In this document: piece by piece, positions 1 through 4,984 of the stretch
Numbering within the stretch: the first letter of the stretch is position 1
Layout of the letters: every line of letters begins with the position of its first letter
NCBI GenBank assembly: GCA_947446935.1
Contig: CANFIV010000105.1
Span: forward strand, 1 to 6,019
Direction of reading: 5' to 3'
Source: Sphingomonadaceae bacterium
GTDB lineage: Bacteria > Pseudomonadota > Alphaproteobacteria > Sphingomonadales > Sphingomonadaceae
Length of the DNA stretch: 6,019 nt
The notes under the pieces: model-generated
The model's input: only the letters and a program-made list of their open reading frames with translations
Databases searched by the model: none
What the model was told of the DNA's origin: nothing
Translations under genes and position numbers: made by a program

Positions 1-511
1 CGGGAACAACGAACAACCGAGTGGCGCCTTCAACCTCGGCGGTCACGATGAACAAGTCGGCCGCAGCGCCCCCCAGCACGAATTGCTTGGTGCCCGAAAT
101 CCGCCCGTCTCTGACCTTTACGCCCTGCGCCTCGAGCACAAAGCGGCGGCCGGGTTCGGCAAAGGCGAAGGCCGCGATGGTCTCGCCCGCGATGACCGCC
201 GCGCCATGTTCTGTGCCCGCGAGGAGCCGCGCGGGAAGAAACCCGCATTCGAGCCATGGTTCAGCCGCCTGGCCATGGCCCAGCGCCTGCGCGACAACGG
301 CGAGGTCGAGCAATGAACCGCCCATGCCGCCATCCTCTTCGGATGCGGCAAGGCCGATCAGGCCCAGTTCCGCAAGCTCCTGCCAACGGGCGCGATTGAG
401 CCCGCCCGGTTGCATACGCGAGGCAAGGCGCGCGGCAATATCCGTGTCGCCGCAGAATCGCTCGACCGCTGCTTTGAACAGCTCCTGATTCTCATCGAGA
501 TCGAAGTTCAC
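1..511 (-). CDS. Acyl-CoA dehydrogenase family protein, N-terminal and middle domains (3' end outside window)
   Basis: This is the first 170 codons of an FAD-dependent acyl-CoA dehydrogenase, a family that forms the alpha,beta double bond in acyl-CoA thioesters during beta-oxidation. The protein begins MNFDLDENQELFK, typical of the helical N-terminal domain, which runs to about residue 110 and includes the SEEDGGMGG segment (residues 58-65). The beta-barrel middle domain follows: AFAEPG (116-121), then GTKQFVLGGAAADLFIV (140-156), matching the family pattern G-T-K-x-x-V-x-x-G-x-x-A-D. The usual TEP-x-GSD flavin/substrate loop is only AEPGRRF here, as in divergent small ACADs. The catalytic glutamate would lie beyond the window. 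The start is GTG at 511, whose GTGA overlaps the P450 stop, with AAAGG at 519-523 seven bases upstream. The next in-frame Met is residue 33, too late for this fold. Translational coupling to the P450 is likely. Family is confident; substrate is unknown. Confidence 0.9.
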   Translation of the reverse strand, partial: MNFDLDENQELFKAAVERFCGDTDIAARLASRMQPGGLNRARWQELAELGLIGLAASEEDGGMGGSLLDLAVVAQALGHGQAAEPWLECGFLPARLLAGTEHGAAVIAGETIAAFAFAEPGRRFVLEAQGVKVRDGRISGTKQFVLGGAAADLFIVTAEVEGATRLFVVP

Positions 512-1749
512 GCGGCCGCCTTTGCAAACGTGATGGGAACAGACACGAACCCGCGCAGAAGCAAGTTCGGCGAAACAACCAACTCGGCCCCGTCCTTGAT
601 CTTGATATCATCCAGCCGCGCGAGCAGCTGACTGAAGGCCACGGACATTTCCTTGCGGCTCAGCATATTGCCCACGCACATGTGGATGCCTTTGCCAAAG
701 GCCAGATGCGTACGCGCATTGGTGCGCTCGACATCGAAGGCATCGGGGTCCGGATACTTCGCAGGATCGCGGTTTGCCGCAGCGTAGCGCAGCATGATCA
801 TCGAGCCGGCCTTGAAGCTATAGCTGCCCAGCTCGCAGTCGCGCATCACAACGCGCCACATGCCGGCAGTCGGCGTATCGAGCCGAAGCACTTCCTCGAT
901 CATATTGCCAACCAGCGCCGGATTGGCGCGAACCTTGGCCTGCTGATCGGGATTGCGCGCAAGATGGACGATCCCGCCCGCCAGCGCGTGCGTCGTCGTC
1001 TCGTTGCCAGCGACCATGAGCTGCTGGGCAATCGACAGGATCTCGGCGTCATTGAGCGGTGTTTCGCCATCGAGCCGCGCATTGACGACATCGGACAGCA
1101 GATCATCGGTGGGTACCGCACGGCGCGCATCGATCTTGACCTTGAGCTGGCGCTGAAAATCAACGATCTCGTGTGCGCACTCGATTTCGCGCTCACGCGG
1201 GATCATGTGGCCCAGCCGGTCAGCAAACGCATCAGACCAGCGCTTGACGTTTTCACGCTCGCTCGGCGCAAAGCCCAATTGCTCGCAGATCACCCGCACC
1301 GGCAGGCCGACGCTGAACTCGGTGACGAAATCGCACTCGCCCTTATCGATGAAGCCATCGATCAGCGCGTTCACCTTGTCGCGAATCCCGGCCTCCAACG
1401 CATTCACACGCGGCATCGAGAAGGCCAGGTTGACCAGCTTGCGGAAGCGCGTGTGGACCGGCGGATCGGCGGTCAACAGCGTGTTGATTTGCGGCCAGCC
1501 TTCAGCCAAAATGCCGCTGACTTCGGGATCTTCCGACAAGGCACCCGAGAGAACTGAGCTGAAATCGTTGGAAAAATCTTCGGTCCGCCCGGCTGCTTCC
1601 GAGCACATGTCGTAGCTCATCACGATTTTCATGCCCGTTTCGGGCAAGTCGATCACGGGCGAATTGGCATGCGCCCACTGATAGAGCGGAAACGGGTCCT
1701 GCATGACCTGAGGATCGAGCAGGCTCATGGCGCTGGTCATTTCATTCAT
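508..1749 (-). CDS. Cytochrome P450, soluble bacterial class I type
   Basis: This is a 413-residue haem-thiolate monooxygenase, the usual length for soluble bacterial P450s, with no membrane anchor. Numbered from the chosen start, the landmarks are the C-helix H-T-R-F-R (99-103, haem propionate contacts), the I-helix oxygen-activation motif AGNETT (247-252), the K-helix E-x-x-R (E286, R289), the PDPDAFDVER segment (333-342) and the haem loop FGKGIHMCVG (351-360), with Cys358 as axial ligand. All key residues are present, so it should be active. It needs a ferredoxin and reductase, which are not in this window. The start at 1749 (MNEMTSAMSLLDPQ) is preferred because the frame's 18-residue extension to 1803 looks like translated intergenic DNA. 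Its ribosome site is weak (GGGA at 1755-1758). It lies 91 bp after the SDR and overlaps the acyl-CoA dehydrogenase by 4 bp. The CYP family cannot be assigned by eye. Hydroxylation or epoxidation of a terpenoid, steroid-like or alkyl substrate is inferred. Confidence 0.95.
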   Translation of the reverse strand: MNEMTSAMSLLDPQVMQDPFPLYQWAHANSPVIDLPETGMKIVMSYDMCSEAAGRTEDFSNDFSSVLSGALSEDPEVSGILAEGWPQINTLLTADPPVHTRFRKLVNLAFSMPRVNALEAGIRDKVNALIDGFIDKGECDFVTEFSVGLPVRVICEQLGFAPSERENVKRWSDAFADRLGHMIPREREIECAHEIVDFQRQLKVKIDARRAVPTDDLLSDVVNARLDGETPLNDAEILSIAQQLMVAGNETTTHALAGGIVHLARNPDQQAKVRANPALVGNMIEEVLRLDTPTAGMWRVVMRDCELGSYSFKAGSMIMLRYAAANRDPAKYPDPDAFDVERTNARTHLAFGKGIHMCVGNMLSRKEMSVAFSQLLARLDDIKIKDGAELVVSPNLLLRGFVSVPITFAKAAA

Positions 1750-1800
1750 GGTAATCCCATCCAATTCAGGCCATCCATTCAAGGCTCGATGTGGCACTCT

Positions 1801-1828
1801 CAATTCGGCCGTACCACGCGCGAAATTG
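1801..1828. repeat. Imperfect inverted repeat in the SDR-P450 gap
   Basis: On the + strand, CAATTCG (1801-1807) faces CGAAATTG (1821-1828) across 13 bases. The arms pair fully except for one extra A. It sits in the only gap of any size in the leftward operon (1750-1840), about 50 bp before the P450 start. It could be an operator, an mRNA processing hairpin or chance. No T-run follows it in the direction of transcription, so it is not a standard intrinsic terminator. Closer to the P450 start are two near-identical copies, CCATCCAATTCA (1757-1768) and CCATCCATTCA (1771-1781). No convincing -35/-10 pair is visible in the gap. Confidence 0.3.
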
Positions 1829-1840
1829 CTAGGGTGCCCC

Positions 1841-2581
1841 TTAGCTGTGCACCATCACCCCGCCATCGACCATGATGCCCTGCCCGGTGATGAAACGCGC
1901 ATCATCCGTGGCGAGGAAGACCATCACATCGGCGACATCCTCGGGCTGGCCGATCCGCCCGAGCGCCGAGCGGCCAGCGTAATAATCGCGCGCGCCGGTA
2001 TTGCCCTCGAACAGGTCCTTGGTCATGCCCGTGGCGATCGCGCCCGGCTGTACGCAATTGACCGTAATGCCCTGCGGCCCAAGCTCCATCGCAAGCGCGC
2101 GGGTGAGGCCGAGAATCGCGTGCTTGGAGGTAGCGTAGGCGACCAGCCCCGCATCGCCGTAGCGCGACATGATCGAGCCGACATTGACCACGCGCCCCGC
2201 CCCAGAGCGCGCAAGCATCGGCAGCAACGCACGCGTGAGTTTCATCGCGGCGGTAACATTGATCGAGAGCGCCGAATCCCACATCGCGTCGGTCATCTCG
2301 CCGAACGGACCCGCCGGGCAAACGCCGGCGTTGTTGATCAGGATATCGCAGCCGCCGAGCAGACTTTCCGCCGCACCGGCGATGGCAGCGAAGGAATCGG
2401 GGTCCGCAAGGTCAGCCAGCAGTGTGTGCGTGCCGGTGAGCCCATCGCCCACGCGGTCAACCGCGAGCACCGCCACGCCCTCGGCAATCAGCCGGGCCGT
2501 GGCCGCCGCGCCCATGCCCGAAGCGGCGCCGGTGACCACCGCCGTCCGCCCCGCGAGATCGCGCCCGCGTGCAATCGACAT
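1841..2581 (-). CDS. Short-chain dehydrogenase/reductase (classical SDR, probably NAD-dependent)
   Basis: This 246-residue classical SDR has every hallmark in place. The Rossmann glycine motif TGAASGMG is at 17-24, NNAG at 83-86, the active-site Asn at 108 (SINVT), Ser136 thirteen residues before Tyr149, and Lys153 in YATSK. The C-terminal GQPEDVADVMVFLATD and ITGQGIMVDGG segments are standard. Asp42 at the end of the second beta strand (VLAVDR) favours NAD(H) over NADP(H), by the known family rule. The likely role is oxidation of a secondary alcohol to a ketone, or the reverse. The ATG at 2581 overlaps the stop of the LEH-like gene as TGATG, with GGGAG eight bases upstream, so the two are probably translationally coupled. 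It ends in TAA. The family is secure; the substrate cannot be told from the sequence, though placement beside a P450 suggests a hydroxylated product. Confidence 0.95.
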   Translation of the reverse strand: MSIARGRDLAGRTAVVTGAASGMGAAATARLIAEGVAVLAVDRVGDGLTGTHTLLADLADPDSFAAIAGAAESLLGGCDILINNAGVCPAGPFGEMTDAMWDSALSINVTAAMKLTRALLPMLARSGAGRVVNVGSIMSRYGDAGLVAYATSKHAILGLTRALAMELGPQGITVNCVQPGAIATGMTKDLFEGNTGARDYYAGRSALGRIGQPEDVADVMVFLATDDARFITGQGIMVDGGVMVHS

Positions 2582-2946
2582 CAGGCAAACTCCCGCTGGA
2601 ATTCGAGCATGTCAAAATAATCGCGCCAATGGGTGATCTTCCCATCCGCGTTGATCTCGAACGTGCCCGAGACGCGGATCGCGCGCCAGCGGCCGCCGAC
2701 CAGAAACTTGTCGGTCCGCTCGGTCAGCACCACGTTGCCGTTCGCGGCAATGTTGTGTGTGATCCACTCGGTGCCCTCGATCGGCGGGAAGCCTGCCATC
2801 AGCGCCTGGCACCCGGCAATGCCGACGGCTGGCTCCATCGGGATGTTATGCCATACGATATCTTCGGCCATCATGGCGAAGGCAGCAGGGGCATCGCCGC
2901 GGTTCCATGCGGCGATGAAGGCTTCGACGATTTCCTGAGGGCTCAT
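2581..2946 (-). CDS. Limonene-1,2-epoxide hydrolase-like protein (SnoaL/NTF2 fold)
   Basis: This is a 121-residue NTF2-like alpha+beta barrel protein of the limonene-1,2-epoxide hydrolase (LEH) family. LEH enzymes add water across an epoxide in one step using an Asp-Arg-Asp triad. The corresponding residues are visible: Arg77 and Asp79 in TERTD, and Asp109 in WRDYFD. The N-terminal helix EIVEAFIAAWNRGD and the core DIVWHNIPMEPAVG are also typical. Of the two residues that help hold the water in characterised LEH (Tyr and Asn, spaced Y-x-N), the Asn is kept (N34) but the Tyr is Trp32. The ATG at 2946 is chosen because AAGGAG (2953-2958) sits six bases upstream and the protein then begins at the domain boundary. 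The frame stays open upstream to 3114, but that part is Cys-rich and unlike the family. TGATG overlaps couple it to the ThuA-like gene before it and the SDR after it. A SnoaL-type isomerase/cyclase role remains possible. Confidence 0.85.
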   Translation of the reverse strand: MSPQEIVEAFIAAWNRGDAPAAFAMMAEDIVWHNIPMEPAVGIAGCQALMAGFPPIEGTEWITHNIAANGNVVLTERTDKFLVGGRWRAIRVSGTFEINADGKITHWRDYFDMLEFQREFA

Positions 2947-3728
2947 CACGCACTCCTTGGCTGCGCGGTCCAATCCAGCGCATTGGCAATTACACGGCGA
3001 ACAGCGGGGTTTGCATAAGTATTGGGGCCATCGCCGAACTGGCAATAAACGATAGGTGCCGGCCCGGCCTGCCGTGTCCACGCAATCAGATTGCTGCCCG
3101 GCGGATGCGGCCAATCGGCGTTGTCGAACATGCGCCCGGCCACGGCATGCGCGGCGGAATAGAAGTTGGCCGCGATGAACTCATGATCGGCGCGGATGAG
3201 CGGCGTCACATCATCCTCGAAGACTTCGGCGAGGTAGAGCTCGTCGTTGACCGGGAAGCTGGCGGGCACGCCTTCCAGCACCGGATGCGCGGCCACCAGT
3301 TGCGCGGTATAGTCCACATCATGGCGGTAGCCGGAATCAAGCACAGCGCGGCCGCGCACCTCACCCGGCTGATAAAGAAAGCGGCCGCCGACCAGGTCGC
3401 TCCAACCGGTCCATTCCGCCCACCCGGCCAGTGCATGGTGCATCATCACCGCGCCCCGCCGGCTGGCAAAGCGTCGCTCCAGCGCGGCCACGAAAGCGGG
3501 GGACGGCGCCTGCGTGGCCACTGTGCCATCGGCAAAGGTATAGCCCGCCATATCGTAGAACAGCATCGCATCTGCCGCCTCCGCCGCACCGTTGGCCACG
3601 GGTGCCTCTGCGTCGGGATGGATCAGGTGCGTCACCTCCCAATCCCCAAGCGCAGCCAGAAACGCGGCGAACGGCTCTTCCTCGTAAGGATGGCCACCGC
3701 TGAGGACGAGGAGCGTGCGCTTTGCCAT
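2946..3728 (-). CDS. ThuA-like domain protein (class I glutamine-amidotransferase fold)
   Basis: This 260-residue protein resembles the ThuA-like family, named after a trehalose-utilisation protein; the fold is that of class I glutamine amidotransferases without their catalytic Cys. Visible landmarks are the first strand and turn TLLVLSGGHPYEEEPF (5-20), a buried strand ending in a His pair, VMMHHALAGWAEW (94-106), VNDELYLAEVF (160-170) with the D-E-x-Y pattern common in the family, and the C-terminal VYCQFGDGPNTYANPAVRRVI (227-247) leading to ALDW. Where many members have G-H-G near the C-terminus, this one reads GDG. There is no signal peptide, so it is probably cytoplasmic. The ATG at 3728 follows the MDR stop by three bases; the ribosome site is weak, so expression probably depends on coupling. 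Its biochemical role is unknown. Being locked between MDR and LEH genes implies a shared pathway rather than trehalose use. Confidence 0.75.
   Translation of the reverse strand: MAKRTLLVLSGGHPYEEEPFAAFLAALGDWEVTHLIHPDAEAPVANGAAEAADAMLFYDMAGYTFADGTVATQAPSPAFVAALERRFASRRGAVMMHHALAGWAEWTGWSDLVGGRFLYQPGEVRGRAVLDSGYRHDVDYTAQLVAAHPVLEGVPASFPVNDELYLAEVFEDDVTPLIRADHEFIAANFYSAAHAVAGRMFDNADWPHPPGSNLIAWTRQAGPAPIVYCQFGDGPNTYANPAVRRVIANALDWTAQPRSA
2953..2958 (-). promoter_or_regulatory. Strong ribosome binding site for the LEH-like gene
   Basis: The minus strand reads AAGGAG, six bases before the ATG at 2946. This near-consensus Shine-Dalgarno lies inside the last codons of the ThuA-like gene and decides the start of the 121-residue LEH-like protein against longer upstream alternatives in the same frame. 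Confidence 0.75.
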
Positions 3729-3731
3729 GGC

Positions 3732-4751
3732 TCAACCGATCTTCAGGATCATCTTGCCATCGTTCGCGCCGCTGAAGAGGCGGAGAAACGCTGGAAGGGC
3801 CTGATCGATGCCTTCGTCGACATGCTCGTCGAACACCAGCTTGCCCTCACGCACCCAGCCCGCCATCGCGGCAATGCCTTCGCCGAAGCGCGGCACATAG
3901 TCAGCCACCAGCAGCCCGGTGATCGAAGCGCGCTTGACGATAAGCTGCCACACATTGCGCGCACCGGTCTTCTCACCCGCGTTGTTGTATTCGCTGATCA
4001 AGCCGCAAAGGCCAATCCGCGCGCGCATGGCAAGGTTGTTGAGGCCAGCGTCCAGAATATCGCCGCCCACGTTCTCGAAGATCACGTTGACGCCCTCGGG
4101 CGCCGCCGCGGCAAGTTCTGCGGAGAGTTGGTCGACAGACTTTCCGCGATAGTCGATGGCCACATCGAAACCATAGCGTTCCACCAGCCGCGCGCACTTC
4201 TCGGGCCCACCGGCAATGCCGATGACTTTGCTGGCACCCTTGATCTTGGCGATCTGGCCCACCAGCGATCCGACCGCCCCTGCCGCGCCGGTCACCAGCA
4301 CGACATCGCCGGGCTCGGGCTTGCAGACCTCAAGATACCCGAAATAGGCCGTCATCCCGACAGCGCCGAGCACCGAGAGGAAGTTGGTGGGAGAAGGCAC
4401 GATGCTGGGATCGATCGGCGCGCTGAAACCGCCAGCCATCGAGACCGAGTATTCCTCGATGGCGTTGAGGCCCGAAACCCACTGGCCAACCGGGAAGCCA
4501 TCCGCCTTGCTCGCGACGACTTCGCCCACAGTGGAGGCGCGCACTGGCGTGCCGAGCGGGATTGGCGGCATGTAGCTCGGCGCATCATCCATCCAGCCGC
4601 GCATCGCCGGATCGAGCGAAGCGAAGTGGTTCCGGATCAGGAACTCGCCGTCCGCCAGATCGGGCAGCGGCTCGGATACCAGGCTGAAATCTTCGGCCAC
4701 AGGCACGCCATTGGGGCGGCGGACCAGCAGGAAACGGCGGTTTACGGTCAC
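3732..4751 (-). CDS. MDR-family NADP-dependent oxidoreductase (CurA / prostaglandin-reductase type)
   Basis: This 339-residue zinc-free medium-chain dehydrogenase belongs to the group that includes curcumin reductase and prostaglandin reductases. These use NADPH to reduce the C=C of enones and enals. Visible in order are the N-terminal NRRFLLVRRPNG strand, LDPAMRGWM (46-54, the family's LDP-x-MRG motif), GMTAY (132-136), the nucleotide-binding turn VTGAAGAVGS (153-162), ENVGG (226-230) and the C-terminal GKMILKIG. No zinc-ligand pattern is seen. The GTG at 4751 is chosen as start because GAGGAG (4759-4764) lies seven bases upstream and the family N-terminus begins there. An in-frame ATG at 4796 would add 15 Arg/Ser-rich residues with no family resemblance. 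It is the first gene of the leftward operon and should be driven from the divergent region on its right. The likely role is saturating an activated double bond in a degradation intermediate; the true substrate is unknown. Confidence 0.92.
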   Translation of the reverse strand: MTVNRRFLLVRRPNGVPVAEDFSLVSEPLPDLADGEFLIRNHFASLDPAMRGWMDDAPSYMPPIPLGTPVRASTVGEVVASKADGFPVGQWVSGLNAIEEYSVSMAGGFSAPIDPSIVPSPTNFLSVLGAVGMTAYFGYLEVCKPEPGDVVLVTGAAGAVGSLVGQIAKIKGASKVIGIAGGPEKCARLVERYGFDVAIDYRGKSVDQLSAELAAAAPEGVNVIFENVGGDILDAGLNNLAMRARIGLCGLISEYNNAGEKTGARNVWQLIVKRASITGLLVADYVPRFGEGIAAMAGWVREGKLVFDEHVDEGIDQALPAFLRLFSGANDGKMILKIG

Positions 4752-4758
4752 GCAGATG

Positions 4759-4764
4759 CTCCTC
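4759..4764 (-). promoter_or_regulatory. Ribosome binding site setting the GTG start of the MDR gene
   Basis: The minus strand reads GAGGAG, seven bases before GTG at 4751. It supports that start over the ATG at 4796, which is upstream of this site and lacks a comparable one. Confidence 0.7.
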
Positions 4765-4856
4765 GAAGAATTGGCACGCACCCGATTGCGGCGCATAGCC
4801 TCAAAAATAGACCCTAGCCCCCGACGCGGCCAAGACGACTGTCAATTTGGCGAGCA

Positions 4857-4875
4857 TTGGCCGGGCTTCGGCCAA
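4857..4875. repeat. Perfect 7-bp inverted repeat, candidate operator or hairpin
   Basis: TTGGCCG (4857-4863) and CGGCCAA (4869-4875) are perfect inverse complements across five bases (GGCTT), a 19-bp dyad near the middle of the divergent region. The size is right for a dimeric helix-turn-helix regulator such as a TetR- or GntR-family protein. As RNA it would also form a stable hairpin, but neither strand has a following T-run and no gene ends here, so a terminator role is unlikely. Confidence 0.5.
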
Positions 4876-4911
4876 ACATCGACCTGACATCAGGGGGCGT
4901 CCTCCCCATTT

Positions 4912-4928
4912 TGGCAGGTGCTGGCAGG
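4912..4928 (+). repeat. Direct repeat TGGCAGG x2 at a 10-bp period
   Basis: TGGCAGG occurs at 4912-4918 and 4922-4928, a period of 10 bp or about one helical turn, so both copies present the same DNA face. CTGCCA (4945-4950), the inverse of the first six bases, follows 17 bases after the second copy. It lies 57-73 bp before the oxygenase start, where an activator would bind. Function is inferred from spacing alone. Confidence 0.4.
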
Positions 4929-4984
4929 CCGCATCCCCCGCAAACTGCCATGGCTTAGCTCCGCGCCCGACAGGACCCCCGACC

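Larger units (their letters stand above)
4752..4984. promoter_or_regulatory. Divergent intergenic control region between the MDR operon and the oxygenase gene
   Basis: This is the only sizeable non-coding stretch in the window, and both flanking genes point away from it, so it must hold their promoters. It contains several dyads: TTGGCCG/CGGCCAA (4857-4875), CCTGACATCAGG (4883-4894), GGGG/CCCC arms (4894-4907) and GCCATGGC (4947-4954). It also has a phased direct repeat (4912-4928). On the minus strand TTGACA (4845-4840) matches a sigma-70 -35 box, but no good -10 lies 16-18 bases downstream, so the promoters cannot be placed with confidence. The density of dyads suggests binding by at least one dimeric regulator, which is not encoded here. 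Confidence 0.6.

Noticed and set aside
682..1557. 291-codon open frame on the + strand
   Set aside because: Antisense to the P450; no motif and a skewed Arg/Ala/Ile/Asp composition.
1750..1803. 18-residue N-terminal extension of the P450 from an ATG at 1803
   Set aside because: It has no similarity to P450 N-termini and covers the intergenic repeats; the ATG at 1749 gives the usual length.
1727..2620. 297-codon open frame on the + strand
   Set aside because: Antisense to the SDR, whose catalytic residues are all intact; the translation is Arg/His/Ala-rich with no domain.
2947..3114. 56-residue upstream extension of the LEH-like frame
   Set aside because: It overlaps the 3' part of the ThuA-like gene, is Cys/Arg-rich, and the strong AAGGAG points to the ATG at 2946.
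3105..4817. 570-codon open frame on the + strand
   Set aside because: It lies entirely opposite the MDR and ThuA-like genes, which have full family motifs. The translation is His/Arg/Ala-rich and low in recognisable domains, as expected for an antisense frame of GC-rich DNA.
4811..4818. ACCCTAGC, whose inverse GCTAGGGT also occurs at 1828-1835 in the SDR-P450 gap
   Set aside because: A single shared 8-mer between two intergenic stretches of this size is expected by chance, and its orientation relative to the genes differs.
4840..4845. TTGACA on the minus strand as the operon's -35 box
   Set aside because: No TATAAT-like hexamer lies at 16-18 bases; the nearest AT-richer stretch is too far, so it is not called as a promoter.
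4857..4875. Inverted repeat as a transcription terminator
   Set aside because: Both flanking genes start here rather than end, and no T-run follows on either strand.
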